Positions 1 to 8,331 of a stretch of 64,000 nucleotides of DNA are shown here, piece by piece. The DNA is from Streptomyces mirabilis (GTDB lineage Bacteria; Actinomycetota; Actinomycetes; Streptomycetales; Streptomycetaceae). The position numbers and the translations under genes are program-made. Location: positions 4,154,001 to 4,218,000 of the forward strand of contig NZ_CP074102.1 in NCBI RefSeq assembly GCF_018310535.1, read 5' to 3'. The stretch's first letter is position 1. The number at the start of each line of letters is the position of its first letter. The notes under the pieces were generated by a model that had not been told where the DNA came from, searched no databases, and worked only from the letters and a program-made list of their open reading frames with translations.

Positions 1-631
1 GCCCGGTCACCGTGGCGAGATAGCTGGCCGCGTTGAGCAGCATGGCCGTCCCCGCGCCGACCTCGCTGATCAGCAGTCCGGCGAGGGCGGGACCCACCAC
101 GCGGGCGGTGTTGAAGTAGGCGGCGCTGAGCGCAGAGGCGTTGGGCAGCAGCTCGGGGCCGACCATCTCGCTGACGAACGCCATCCGGGTGGGCACCTCG
201 ACCGCGTTGACGGTGCCGAGGCCCAGCGCGAACAGATACAGCTGCCACAGCTGGGCGGAGCCCGCCAGGACGAGCACGGCGAGTGCCAGCGCGAGGGCGC
301 CGGAGACGAGGTTGGCACCGGTGAGCAGCAGCCGCTTGTCGTGGCGGTCGGCGAGCCGGCCGCCGTACAGCGTGAACAGCAGCAGTGGGGTGAACTGGAG
401 CGCGGTCACGGTGCCCAGGGCCGTGCCGGAGTCCCCCGTCAGGGAGAGCACCAGCCAGTCCTGGGCGGTGACCATCATCCAGGTGCCCGCGACCGAGACG
501 ACCTGGCCGGCCGCGAAGAGCCGGAAGTTGCGCACGGCCAGGGACCGGAAGGGCGTACGACGGCTGCCGCCGCCCGCCGCCCTCCTGCCCCTCTTCGCGG
601 TGTCCCTGGCCTCGGGCCGTGTGGTCGTCAT
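1..631 (-). CDS. MFS transporter, N-terminal 210 residues (runs off the window)
   Basis: Probable drug/metabolite exporter of the major facilitator superfamily. The ATG at 629-631 opens a frame that is still open at base 1, so the C-terminal half lies outside. A basic cytoplasmic N-terminus (about 35 residues) precedes hydrophobic helices, and GGRLADRHDKR near residue 92 is the loop 2-3 MFS signature (motif A). The helix pattern resembles the MFS_3 (EntS-like) group. It starts only 4 bases after the stop of the upstream hydrolase gene, so it is probably translated with the polyketide operon. Inference: export of, or self-resistance to, the aromatic polyketide. The substrate is unknown. Confidence 0.85.
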   Translation of the reverse strand, partial: MTTTRPEARDTAKRGRRAAGGGSRRTPFRSLAVRNFRLFAAGQVVSVAGTWMMVTAQDWLVLSLTGDSGTALGTVTALQFTPLLLFTLYGGRLADRHDKRLLLTGANLVSGALALALAVLVLAGSAQLWQLYLFALGLGTVNAVEVPTRMAFVSEMVGPELLPNASALSAAYFNTARVVGPALAGLLISEVGAGTAMLLNAASYLATVTG

Positions 632-635
632 GGCA

Positions 636-1586
636 TCAAGGGGTCACGGACGCGCCCGCGGACCGGCGCGCGAGGCATTCTTCGAAGAACGCGAACGCGC
701 GCAGGTGGTAGGTGCGGGCGGCCCAGCCGAGGCTGATGTTGTGCCCGGCGCCGGGCTGACGGTCGACGGCGGCGGACGGCGCCGAGGCGAAGTGCGCGGC
801 GAGGTCGGCGACGGTGTCCTCGTCGTGGTGCCACCACAGTTCCTGCTCGGCGAACGTCAGCCGCACCGGAACCTGCACGGCCGCCGCCGCGACCGGGAAC
901 CGTCGCGGCCACTGGAGTGCCTCGGCCTGCTCGCGCGGGGGCATCGGGGCGACCAGGGCCTCCGCCTCGCGGAAGGTGTTCGGCGGGTAGAAGCGCAGGG
1001 CACCCCAGTTCCGCTTCCAGTGCCGGTGCTGGTGCGGGTCGGGGCCGCCCGCCGGGTGGTCGACCGCATAGTCCCGGCCGAGCCCGGAGATGTCGAGCCC
1101 GAGCAGCGGCGGTACGGCCGGATCCGGATCGCCGGCCTGGCAGGCGGCGTACGTCAGGGCGAGCTTGCCGCCGAAGGAGTGCGCGAGCAGGAACACCCCG
1201 GCGCCCGTCTCGGCGCGCCCGGCCAGGTGCCGCAACGCCGCGTGCAGCGCAGCGGACTGCTCGGCCAGGCTCTGACCGCTCGGGGCATCCGCGGCGGACA
1301 GCCCGTAACCGGGCCGGTCGACGGCGACCATGGTGTAGCCGAGCCGGGCGCCGAGGGCGAGCAGGGAGACGTCGGGGTGGGCCTGCCCGTCGAAGTACCC
1401 GGCGCTCATTCCTCCCCCGTGCACCGCGACGACCGTGGCCCGCGGTGGCCCGGACGGTTGGGCGATCAGCGCGGAGAGCGTGACGTCACCGGCCGCCAGG
1501 GCGACGGGGCGCACACCCGGGGACATCGAGGGCATGGCCGAACCGGTTACGGACGAGGGGATGGTCTCGACCGTGGGAACGCTCAC
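636..1586 (-). CDS. alpha/beta hydrolase
   Basis: Alpha/beta-hydrolase-fold enzyme, 316 residues from a GTG start at 1584-1586. That start has GAGAGGAAG upstream; an in-frame extension further upstream reads through a tandem repeat and is rejected. Visible features are the oxyanion strand VVAVHGGGMSAG, the nucleophile elbow LLAHSFGGK (Ser, with Ala where Gly is usual in GxSxG) and a late GAGHN histidine. There is no signal peptide. It lies between two FAD hydroxylases and an MFS gene on the same strand, so a tailoring role (hydrolysis, lactone opening or cyclisation help) is likely, but the substrate cannot be read from the sequence. Confidence 0.85.
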   Translation of the reverse strand: MSVPTVETIPSSVTGSAMPSMSPGVRPVALAAGDVTLSALIAQPSGPPRATVVAVHGGGMSAGYFDGQAHPDVSLLALGARLGYTMVAVDRPGYGLSAADAPSGQSLAEQSAALHAALRHLAGRAETGAGVFLLAHSFGGKLALTYAACQAGDPDPAVPPLLGLDISGLGRDYAVDHPAGGPDPHQHRHWKRNWGALRFYPPNTFREAEALVAPMPPREQAEALQWPRRFPVAAAAVQVPVRLTFAEQELWWHHDEDTVADLAAHFASAPSAAVDRQPGAGHNISLGWAARTYHLRAFAFFEECLARRSAGASVTP

Positions 1587-1598
1587 TGGGGTACTTCC

Positions 1599-1648
1599 TC
1601 TCGTGTTCGTGCTCTCGTGTTCGTGCTCTCGTGTTCGTGCTCTCGTGC
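1599..1648. repeat. 14-bp tandem repeat, about 3.6 copies
   Basis: The unit TCTCGTGTTCGTGC is repeated exactly at 1599, 1613 and 1627, with a partial fourth copy at 1641-1648. It fills the gap between the FAD hydroxylase stop and the hydrolase start. A 14-bp period is not a multiple of three, so it is unlikely to be coding. Confidence 0.9.
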
Positions 1649-1671
1649 GGAACGGATGCCGGTGGTGGTTC

Positions 1672-3147
1672 TCAGCGGGCTTCGGGCGCGCCGAACCAGC
1701 GGTGCAGCGTCGCGCACAGCTCCGCCGAGCCGGTGTCCGCCCAGGCCACATAGCCGTCGGGGCGGACCAGCACCGCGGCGGCGCCGCCGAACGCGGCCGG
1801 GTCCTGCGGGGTACCGGTGACAACGGTGACGCGGTCCTTCCAGCGAGCGGCCGCCTCGCGCAGCACGGAGTCGTCGGCGAGGTCGAGCAGCACGCCCTGG
1901 GCGGCGTGGAGAAGTTCCGGTGTACGGACCTCGCCGGCGGCGGTGTTCAGCGCCCGCGGCGGCAACCGGCGCCCGACCAGCGAGTCTCCGGCGTCCCCGA
2001 GGTCGTAGCGGACGTCGAGGTGGCTGACCACCCCGGCGAGGTGCCGCTTGACCGTGTCGAGGCCGATGAGCTCGGCGAACAGAGCGCGCAGCGGCTGGGA
2101 CTCGGGGCCGCCGAGAAAGACCGTGCCCTGTGCCTTGGTGTTCATCAGCAGCCGCGCGCCGACCGCGTGACGCTCGTCGTGGTAGGTGTCGAGCAGTCCC
2201 TCGGGGGCCCGGTCCTGGACGGTCGCCGCGAGCTTCCAGCCGAGGTTGACCGCGTCCTGGACACCGGTGCTCAGTCCCTGTCCGCCGGCCGGCAGGTGGA
2301 TGTGCGCGGCGTCGCCGACGAGCAGCACCCGCCCGCGCCGGTACTCGGTGACCTGGCGGGTGGCATCCGTGAAGGAGCTGACCCAGTCCGCGCCGCCGCC
2401 GGAGATGTCCTCACCCGTCAACCGCTCCCAGGCCGCCGCCACTTCGGCGAACTCCGGGGTCTCACTGCGGTCGGCCGGCGGGGTGCCGTGCTCGCACACG
2501 ATGATCCGGTCCACGCCCTCCTTCAGCGGGGCGGCCATCACCATGCCGCCGGGCAGCCGCTCGCCCAGGAAACGCGGCGGGATCTCGCAGCCGACGACAT
2601 CCGCGAGGTACATGCCACGGGTGGCGGGCGTACCGGGGAAGTCGAAGCCCGCGGCCTTGCGCACCGGGCTGTGCCCACCGTCGGCGCCCACCAGGTACGC
2701 GGCGCGCAGCGTGCGCTCGCCGTCGGGCGCGGCCACGGTGACGGTGACCCCGGTCCCGTCCTGCTCCAGCGCCAGGAACTCCCAGCCCCGCCTGATGTCG
2801 GCGCCGAGCTCACGCGCCCACTCCTCCAGGACCGCCTCCGTCTGGGACTGGGGGACACCACGGGCTCCGAAGTGGGCGTCCTCCAGCACGGTGTAGTCGA
2901 ACTGCACCCCGCCGAAGTGGCCCATCGGGCTCTTCTCCAGCCCGCCGAAGCGCGGGACAAGACCGCGCTGGTCGAAGGACTCCATGGCGCGGGCGGTGAA
3001 CCCGAGCCCGCGCGACTGTCCGGTGGGCCGCGCCAGCCGCTCGGCGACGATGACACTCACCCCGCCCAGCCGCAGTTCCCCGGCCAGCATCAGCCCGGCC
3101 GGGCCGGCGCCGACGACGATGACGTCCGCGTCCATCTGCGCGTCCAT
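1672..3147 (-). CDS. FAD-dependent aromatic polyketide hydroxylase (PgaE/JadH-like) A
   Basis: Flavoprotein monooxygenase of 491 residues, the usual length for angucycline hydroxylases such as PgaE, UrdE and JadH. The FAD Rossmann motif VVGAGPAGLMLA lies near residue 11, and the second FAD motif GRVLLVGDAAHIHLPAGG near residue 285 is followed by the conserved GVQDAVNLGWKL. A C-terminal thioredoxin-like segment ends in DGYVAWAD. Start ATG 3145-3147 is preceded by GAGGAGAGGA. It would hydroxylate (and, in PgaE/JadH relatives, sometimes dehydrate) a tetracyclic intermediate with NADPH and O2. It is paralogous to the next gene; which one does C-12 or C-12b chemistry cannot be decided here. Confidence 0.9.
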   Translation of the reverse strand: MDAQMDADVIVVGAGPAGLMLAGELRLGGVSVIVAERLARPTGQSRGLGFTARAMESFDQRGLVPRFGGLEKSPMGHFGGVQFDYTVLEDAHFGARGVPQSQTEAVLEEWARELGADIRRGWEFLALEQDGTGVTVTVAAPDGERTLRAAYLVGADGGHSPVRKAAGFDFPGTPATRGMYLADVVGCEIPPRFLGERLPGGMVMAAPLKEGVDRIIVCEHGTPPADRSETPEFAEVAAAWERLTGEDISGGGADWVSSFTDATRQVTEYRRGRVLLVGDAAHIHLPAGGQGLSTGVQDAVNLGWKLAATVQDRAPEGLLDTYHDERHAVGARLLMNTKAQGTVFLGGPESQPLRALFAELIGLDTVKRHLAGVVSHLDVRYDLGDAGDSLVGRRLPPRALNTAAGEVRTPELLHAAQGVLLDLADDSVLREAAARWKDRVTVVTGTPQDPAAFGGAAAVLVRPDGYVAWADTGSAELCATLHRWFGAPEAR

Positions 3148-3210
3148 GGGTGTCCTCTCCTCGCGCGCCCGGGCGCGCGTCGCATCGGTGGGTGACGTGC
3201 GGTGCCTCAG

Positions 3211-3264
3211 CTGTGCGTGTGCTGTGCGTGCGCTGGTCCGTGCTGTGCCTGTGCTCGTCGGTGA
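3211..3264. repeat. imperfect 11-bp tandem repeats (CTGTGCGTGTG)
   Basis: Units of 10-11 bases resembling CTGTGCGTGYG start at 3211, 3222, 3233, 3243 and 3254 in the gap between the two hydroxylase genes. The array is degenerate and may be a slippage product or a spacer. Confidence 0.6.
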
Positions 3265-3282
3265 CGGGCCGTGCGGTCGTTC

Positions 3283-4896
3283 TCAGTCGTCGTCGGCGGC
3301 CGGGGCGCCGAACCAGCGGGTCAGCGCCTGCGCCAGACCGGCCGGACCCGCCGAACCGGAATCGGAACCTGCCCACGCCACGTAGCCGTCGGGCCGTACC
3401 AGCAGGGCCTGCCCGATCGGGAGCGGGCCGTCGGCCTCGGGGCGGTCGGCGACGAAGACGACCCGGTCCGACCAGGAGGCCGCCGTCGCGCGCAGCGCCG
3501 GGGCGCCGTCCCCGTCCAGGGACAGCAGCAACCCGCGACCGGTGCGCAACAGTTCGGTCGTACGGCGCCGCGCGCCACGCTCCGCGGACTCCAGCCACGC
3601 GTCCGGCAACCGCCGCCCGAGCAGCGGGTGTTCGTCGGAGTGGATCTCGGGGCCGACGCCGACGCCCTTGGCGGCGCCGGCCCCGAAGTCGTCGCCCCCG
3701 TCGCCCCCGGCGCCGCGACCCTCGACACCCTCGACGTCGTACCGGATGCCGAGGCCGCTGATCATCCCGGCGAGGTGCTGCCGCACGCCGTCCAGGGCGA
3801 CGAGTTCGGTGAGCAGGGCGCGGGCGGGTTCGACGTCCGGGCCGCCGAGCAGCAGCTCGACCTGGGCCCGGATGTTGGCGAGGACCTGGCGGCCCACGGT
3901 GTGCCGCTCGGAGTGGTAGGTGTCGAGGAGGTCCTCGCCCGCGCTGCCGCGGACGACGGCGGCGAGCTTCCAGCCGAGGTTGAAGGCGTCCTGGACACCC
4001 AGGTTCAGGGCCTGTCCGCCGCTCGGCATCTGCCGGTGCGCGGCGTCCCCGGCGAACAGGACGCGACCGTGCCGGTAGCGGGCGAGCTGCCGGTTGGCGT
4101 CGCCGAAGGCGTTGACCCACAGGGGGGTGCCCTGGCTGATGTCCTCGCCGGTGACGCGCTTCCAGACGTCGGTGACCTCCGCGAAGTCCGGTTCGGCGCC
4201 GCCGCGTTCGGCGGCGGGCCGCCCGAACTCGTGGACCATCACCCGGGTCACCCCCTCGCGGGTGGCGGCGATGGCGAGCCCGTGCTCCAGGCGCTGGAAG
4301 CGCCGGTCGGCGACCTCGACGCCGGAGACGTCGGCGCGCAGCAGTTCGCGTGCGGCGTCCCGGCCCGGGAAGGGGGCCCGGACCAGGCGCCGTACGGTGC
4401 TGTCCTCGCCGTCGCAGCCGACCAGGTAGCGGGCCCGGATGCGGACGGGACCGTAGGGACCGATGGCCTCGGCCTCCACCCCGTCCTCCGCCGTAAGGGA
4501 CAGCAGCTGGTGCCGGCGCCGCAGATCGGCGCCCAGCGCGGCGGCCCGCCGCTGCAACAGCTCCTCGGTGCGGGTCTGCGCCACCTTCCACTGCCCGGGG
4601 TGCGAACTGGGCAGCGTCAGGTCCAGCGGTACGCCGCCGAAGTGACCGCGCGGCTCGCACGGCGGCGTACCGAGCTCGTCCAGCAGCCCGCGGGAGTCGA
4701 AAATCTCCATCGTGCGGGCGTGCAGGGTGGAGGCCCGGGATTCGGTGGTCGGGCCGGGGCGCTGGTCGACGACGACCACCTCGGCGCCGCCCAGCCTCAG
4801 CTCGGTGGCGAGCATCAGCCCGGCGGGGCCCGCTCCGACCACGAGGACGTCGGTGTCCAGGATGGTCGTGTCGGTGTCCTGATGGTCCGTCGTCAT
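3283..4896 (-). CDS. FAD-dependent aromatic polyketide hydroxylase (JadF/PgaE-like) B
   Basis: Second flavoprotein monooxygenase, 537 residues from the ATG at 4894-4896, which lies 2 bases after the cyclase stop and so is probably translationally coupled. Motifs: VVGAGPAGLMLATEL near residue 18, GRVLFAGDAAHRQMPSGGQ, GVQDAFNLGWKL, and the C-terminal DGYVAWAG. A glycine-rich insert (GRGAGGDGGDDFGAGAA) sits between the substrate domain and the C-terminal thioredoxin-like domain, making it about 45 residues longer than gene A. Its place directly after the aromatase/cyclase matches jadF in the jadomycin order. Expected role: oxygenation of the angular tetracycle. Confidence 0.9.
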   Translation of the reverse strand: MTTDHQDTDTTILDTDVLVVGAGPAGLMLATELRLGGAEVVVVDQRPGPTTESRASTLHARTMEIFDSRGLLDELGTPPCEPRGHFGGVPLDLTLPSSHPGQWKVAQTRTEELLQRRAAALGADLRRRHQLLSLTAEDGVEAEAIGPYGPVRIRARYLVGCDGEDSTVRRLVRAPFPGRDAARELLRADVSGVEVADRRFQRLEHGLAIAATREGVTRVMVHEFGRPAAERGGAEPDFAEVTDVWKRVTGEDISQGTPLWVNAFGDANRQLARYRHGRVLFAGDAAHRQMPSGGQALNLGVQDAFNLGWKLAAVVRGSAGEDLLDTYHSERHTVGRQVLANIRAQVELLLGGPDVEPARALLTELVALDGVRQHLAGMISGLGIRYDVEGVEGRGAGGDGGDDFGAGAAKGVGVGPEIHSDEHPLLGRRLPDAWLESAERGARRRTTELLRTGRGLLLSLDGDGAPALRATAASWSDRVVFVADRPEADGPLPIGQALLVRPDGYVAWAGSDSGSAGPAGLAQALTRWFGAPAADDD

Positions 4897-4898
4897 CG

Positions 4899-5834
4899 TC
4901 AACGCCTGTTCTCTGCGAAGGCCTTGGCGTGGGTGAGGGTGGCCCGGCTGTTGGTGGACAGGGCGGTGTGGACGTACTCGCGGGCGTCGGCGACGGTGGC
5001 CCCGCAGCCGAGGATGCTCTCGATGTTGTCCGTGTTGAGGGTGACCGTGTGCTGGGAGGTTGCCGCGACGCCCTGGTCGGTGTCCTGGAAGGTCCAGTGA
5101 CCGGTGTGCAGGGTCATCAGGGCGGGCAGGGTGACCTGCTTGTACGCGATGTGCTGGTGGGGGAAGGTCACCCGGTAGGACTTGGTGGTGTGGACGGATC
5201 CGTCCTTGGCCCGGGTGTCCATCTCCAGGGTCTGGAGCCCCACCGTGTCCTCTTCCAGACGGACCGTGGCGACGTGCGGCAGACGCTCCGACCACAGGTT
5301 CGCCTCGTTGATGAAGGCGAACACGTCCTTGGCGGACCCGTCGACGTGGACGGTGTCCTCGAAGGAGAAGGTCACCTCCTCCGCCGCGTGCGCGAACTCG
5401 ACGTTCTTCTTCAGCGCGGCAAGCTCCGAGCGGCTGTTCTTGTCGACGGCCTGGTCGATCCAGAGGAGGTCGTGCGGGTCGTCGTCGACGGCGCGGTAGT
5501 CGTGCAGCAGCCGTACCCGGGACTCGTTCTCGCCGAGCGGCTCGATGATCCAGGTGCCGCCCATCGCGGCGACCGGCGGAGCGGTCACCTCCTGGCGGAA
5601 GGTGATGCGCAGGGCCTCGGGGTCCAGTTCGCGGCGCGAGGTCCAGTTCTTGGCCTCGCCGTTGGCGGTGGCCCAGATCCGTATCCGCTCCTGAGAGCCC
5701 TCGTGCTCCACTCGGTCCACGTGGATGGTGGGCGGGAAGATCCGGGGCCAGTTGGTGACCTCCGCCAGCAGCCGGTACACGGCCGGTGCGGGCGCGGCGA
5801 TCGTGATCTCGTGCTCTACCTCACGGGTCGTCAT
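4899..5834 (-). CDS. didomain aromatase/cyclase (ActVII/JadD type)
   Basis: Polyketide aromatase/cyclase of 311 residues with two tandem START/Bet v1-like halves (about 1-150 and 155-311), the form that aromatises the first ring of reduced (C9-ketoreduced) decaketides. The first half begins VEHEITIAAPAPAVYRLLAEV and the second VTFSFEDTVHVDGSAKDVFAFI; both contain the W-S/W-P pattern of the family. The ATG at 5832-5834 follows the ketoreductase gene by 50 bases. It acts with KS/CLF/ACP and the KR product. Assignment to the didomain family is firm; regiochemistry (C7-C12) is inferred from family and cluster type. Confidence 0.93.
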   Translation of the reverse strand: MTTREVEHEITIAAPAPAVYRLLAEVTNWPRIFPPTIHVDRVEHEGSQERIRIWATANGEAKNWTSRRELDPEALRITFRQEVTAPPVAAMGGTWIIEPLGENESRVRLLHDYRAVDDDPHDLLWIDQAVDKNSRSELAALKKNVEFAHAAEEVTFSFEDTVHVDGSAKDVFAFINEANLWSERLPHVATVRLEEDTVGLQTLEMDTRAKDGSVHTTKSYRVTFPHQHIAYKQVTLPALMTLHTGHWTFQDTDQGVAATSQHTVTLNTDNIESILGCGATVADAREYVHTALSTNSRATLTHAKAFAENRR

Positions 5835-5884
5835 GACGCTTTCTTCTCCATGGCTGGGTACGGGCTGCCGGTCGGTGGGGGTGC

Positions 5885-6670
5885 TCAGAAGTTGCCGAGT
5901 CCGCCGCAGACGTTGATGGCCTGCGCGGTGACCGAGGCGGCCGTGTCGGAGGCGAGGTAGGCGACCATGCCGGCGACCTCCTCGGGGGTGGAGTAGCGGC
6001 CGAGCGGGATCTTGGCCTGGAACTTCTCGAGGATGGCGTCCTCGGAGGTGTCGTAGGCGGCCGCGTATCCGGCGCGCACCCGCTGGGCCATCGGCGTCTC
6101 GACATAACCGGGGCAGACGGCGTTCACGGTGATGCCGGTGGGGGCCAGCTCATTGCCGAGGGCCTTGGTGAAACCGACCACGCCGTGCTTCGAGGCGGAG
6201 TAGGGGGCACCCAGGACCACGCCCTGCTTGCCGGCCGTGGAGGCGATGTTGATGATGCGGCCACGGCTCTTGTGGCGCATGCCGCCGGTGTTGAGCACCT
6301 CCCGCGTCAGCCGGAACACGCTGTTGAGGTTGGTGTCGATGACATCGGTCCACAGCTCGTCCTCGATGTCGGCGGTGACGCCGCCACCGGACCGGCCGGC
6401 GTTGTTGACCAGGACGTCGACGGTGCCGAAGCGGTCGACCGCGGCCTGCACGAAGGCGCCGACCGAGGCGGGGTCGCGGACGTCGAGGACCGTGCCGTCG
6501 GCGTCGATGCCCTCCTCCTGGAGGATCTTGACGGTCTCGGCGACGTTGTCCGCGCTGCGGGCGCCGATGAACACGCGGTGGCCGGCCGCGGCCAGCGCCC
6601 GCGCGGACGCGAGGCCGATGCCGCTGGTGGCCCCCGATATGAGAGCGACCCGCTTTTCCAGCGTTGACAT
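5885..6670 (-). CDS. polyketide C9 ketoreductase (ActIII type, SDR)
   Basis: NADPH-dependent short-chain dehydrogenase of 261 residues, the same length as ActIII. The cofactor loop SGATSGIG is at 12-19 and NNAG at 89-92; the catalytic residues N114, S144, Y157 and K161 are all present in ActIII numbering. The stereospecificity loop that is PGG (94-96) in ActIII reads SGG here. The enzyme reduces the C-9 carbonyl of the nascent poly-beta-ketone on the ACP, placing the product in the reduced aromatic class (angucycline, anthracycline, benzoisochromane). It sits between ACP and aromatase genes as in jadC-E-D. Confidence 0.95.
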   Translation of the reverse strand: MSTLEKRVALISGATSGIGLASARALAAAGHRVFIGARSADNVAETVKILQEEGIDADGTVLDVRDPASVGAFVQAAVDRFGTVDVLVNNAGRSGGGVTADIEDELWTDVIDTNLNSVFRLTREVLNTGGMRHKSRGRIINIASTAGKQGVVLGAPYSASKHGVVGFTKALGNELAPTGITVNAVCPGYVETPMAQRVRAGYAAAYDTSEDAILEKFQAKIPLGRYSTPEEVAGMVAYLASDTAASVTAQAINVCGGLGNF

Positions 6671-6766
6671 GTGCTTCCTCTCCCTTTGTTCTGCGGGGGT
6701 GCGGCGGAGCCGGACCGGACGAGGTCAGGTGAAAGGTTTCGCCCGGCCCGGGAACGCCGTCGGGCG

Positions 6767-7042
6767 TCAGGCGGCGGCGGGCTCGTCGGCGCCGAACTGC
6801 TGGTTCACGGCCTCGATGAGGGCGCGCGGGGTGTCGGCGTCGGTCAGCAGGTCCTCGTCGAGGACGATCCCGTACTCGCGCTCTATACGGCTGCCGGTCT
6901 CCAGGAGCGCCAGCGACTCGTAGCCGAGGACTTCGAACGGCTCGTCGAGGATGTCGCCGTCGAGGTCGACGCCCTCGTCGACGCCGGCGCCCTCCTGGAG
7001 GATGCGGCGCAGGTCGTCCAGGGTGAATTCCGAAGTGGACAC
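6767..7042 (-). CDS. type II PKS acyl carrier protein
   Basis: Acidic 91-residue ACP starting at GTG 7040-7042, with GGAAGGAA upstream. The phosphopantetheine-accepting serine is S43 in LGYESLALLE; the residue before it is Glu, whereas Asp (DSL) is usual in this family. It carries the growing polyketide chain between the KS/CLF pair and the tailoring enzymes. It lies 74 bases after the CLF stop in the same operon. No phosphopantetheinyl transferase gene is in the window, so activation must come from elsewhere. Confidence 0.95.
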   Translation of the reverse strand: MSTSEFTLDDLRRILQEGAGVDEGVDLDGDILDEPFEVLGYESLALLETGSRIEREYGIVLDEDLLTDADTPRALIEAVNQQFGADEPAAA

Positions 7043-7116
7043 GTGGGTTCCTTCCCAGGTCGAAATGGATCGTTCAGTCGGGGGTCTCGGGGCGTTGGGG
7101 GCAGGGGGAGTGCCGG

Positions 7117-8331
7117 TCAGTCCACGGCGCGGACCACGACGGCCGAGTTGAAGCCGCCGTAACCGCGGGCCAGGACCAGGGCGGTGCGCACCTGGGCGGT
7201 GCGCGACTGGTTGAGGACCAGGTCGAGGCCGTACTCCTCGTCGGGGTTGATGTGCACCGTCGGAGGGATGAGGCCCTCCTCGATGGCCAGCAGCGCGGTG
7301 GCGACGTCGAGCGGGGCCGCTCCGGAGTACAGCCGGCCCGTCATCGTCTTGGGCGCGGTGACCGGGACGCCCCGGACACCGAAGACCGCCGAGATCGCGT
7401 CGGCCTCGATACGGTCCAGCTCCGGCACGCCCGCCGCGTCCGCGAAGACCACGTCGACGTCCTCGGGGGCGGTGTCCGCGTCGGCGAGGGCGAGTTCGAT
7501 CGCCTTGCGCAGGGCGGGCTCGCGGTCGCTGCCGGGCCGCGGGTCGAACGTCGAGCCGTAGCCCGCGATCTCGCCGTAGATCTTGGCGCCGCGCTCGCAC
7601 GCCGACTCGGCCGACTCCATGATCAGGATGGCGCCGCCCTCGCCCGGTACGTAACCGGCCGCGTCGGCGTCGAAGGGCAGATAGGCACGGGTCGGCTCGT
7701 CGCTGGTGCTGAGCCGGTCGCCGGCCATCTGCGCCACCCAGCCCCAGGGACAGATCGACGCGTCGACGCCCCCGGAGACGATCATCGGGGTGCCCTTGCG
7801 GATGAGCCGCCGGCCGTGCGCCACCGCGTCGAGACCGCCGGCCTCGTCGCTGACGATGACGCCGCTGGGACCCTTGAGCCCGTTGCGGATGGAGATCTGG
7901 CCGCTGTTGACGGCGTAGAACCAGGCGAAGGACTGGTACGCGGACACGTACTGGCTGCCCTGGCTCCACAGCTTCTCCAGCTCGCCCTGGCCGAACTCGA
8001 AGCCGCCCGAGGAACTGGCCGTGACGACGCCCATGTCGTACTGGGGCAGTTCCTTGGGGTCGATGCCCGCGTCCGCGAGCGCCCACTCGGCGGCGACCAG
8101 CGCCATCCGCGTCATGTGGTCGGTCTGCGGCAGCAGCCGGCTCGGCAGCACGTCCGCGGCGACGAAGCCGGGCACCTCGCCCGCCAGGGTCGACGGGTAG
8201 GAGGACGGGTCGAAGCGGGTGACCCGCCCGATGCCGTTCTTGCCGGTCCGGGTGGCGGCCCAGTAGTCCTGTGTGCCCAGTCCGTTGGGGGCGGCGATGC
8301 CCAGACCGGTCACTACCACCGTGGTGGTCAT
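7117..8331 (-). CDS. ketosynthase chain-length factor (KS-beta)
   Basis: KS-beta subunit, 404 residues, starting at ATG 8329-8331 and overlapping the KS-alpha stop by 4 bases (ATGA), typical of 1:1 coupled translation. The fold matches KS-alpha, but the active-site Cys is replaced: the segment reads [10 protein letters not shown] with Glu at about residue 163, where most CLFs have Gln. The heterodimer partner sets chain length (a decaketide is expected for angucyclines). Assignment as CLF is firm; chain length is inferred from the cluster type. Confidence 0.95.
   Translation of the reverse strand: MTTTVVVTGLGIAAPNGLGTQDYWAATRTGKNGIGRVTRFDPSSYPSTLAGEVPGFVAADVLPSRLLPQTDHMTRMALVAAEWALADAGIDPKELPQYDMGVVTASSSGGFEFGQGELEKLWSQGSQYVSAYQSFAWFYAVNSGQISIRNGLKGPSGVIVSDEAGGLDAVAHGRRLIRKGTPMIVSGGVDASICPWGWVAQMAGDRLSTSDEPTRAYLPFDADAAGYVPGEGGAILIMESAESACERGAKIYGEIAGYGSTFDPRPGSDREPALRKAIELALADADTAPEDVDVVFADAAGVPELDRIEADAISAVFGVRGVPVTAPKTMTGRLYSGAAPLDVATALLAIEEGLIPPTVHINPDEEYGLDLVLNQSRTAQVRTALVLARGYGGFNSAVVVRAVD

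Noticed and set aside
141..1820. Plus-strand 559-codon frame over the MFS and hydrolase genes
   Set aside because: Both minus-strand products have clear family motifs; the plus-strand translation is low-complexity.
4899..5834. Single-domain cyclase of the spore-pigment type
   Set aside because: The protein clearly has two START-like halves, the form used with C9-ketoreduced chains, and a ketoreductase gene is adjacent.
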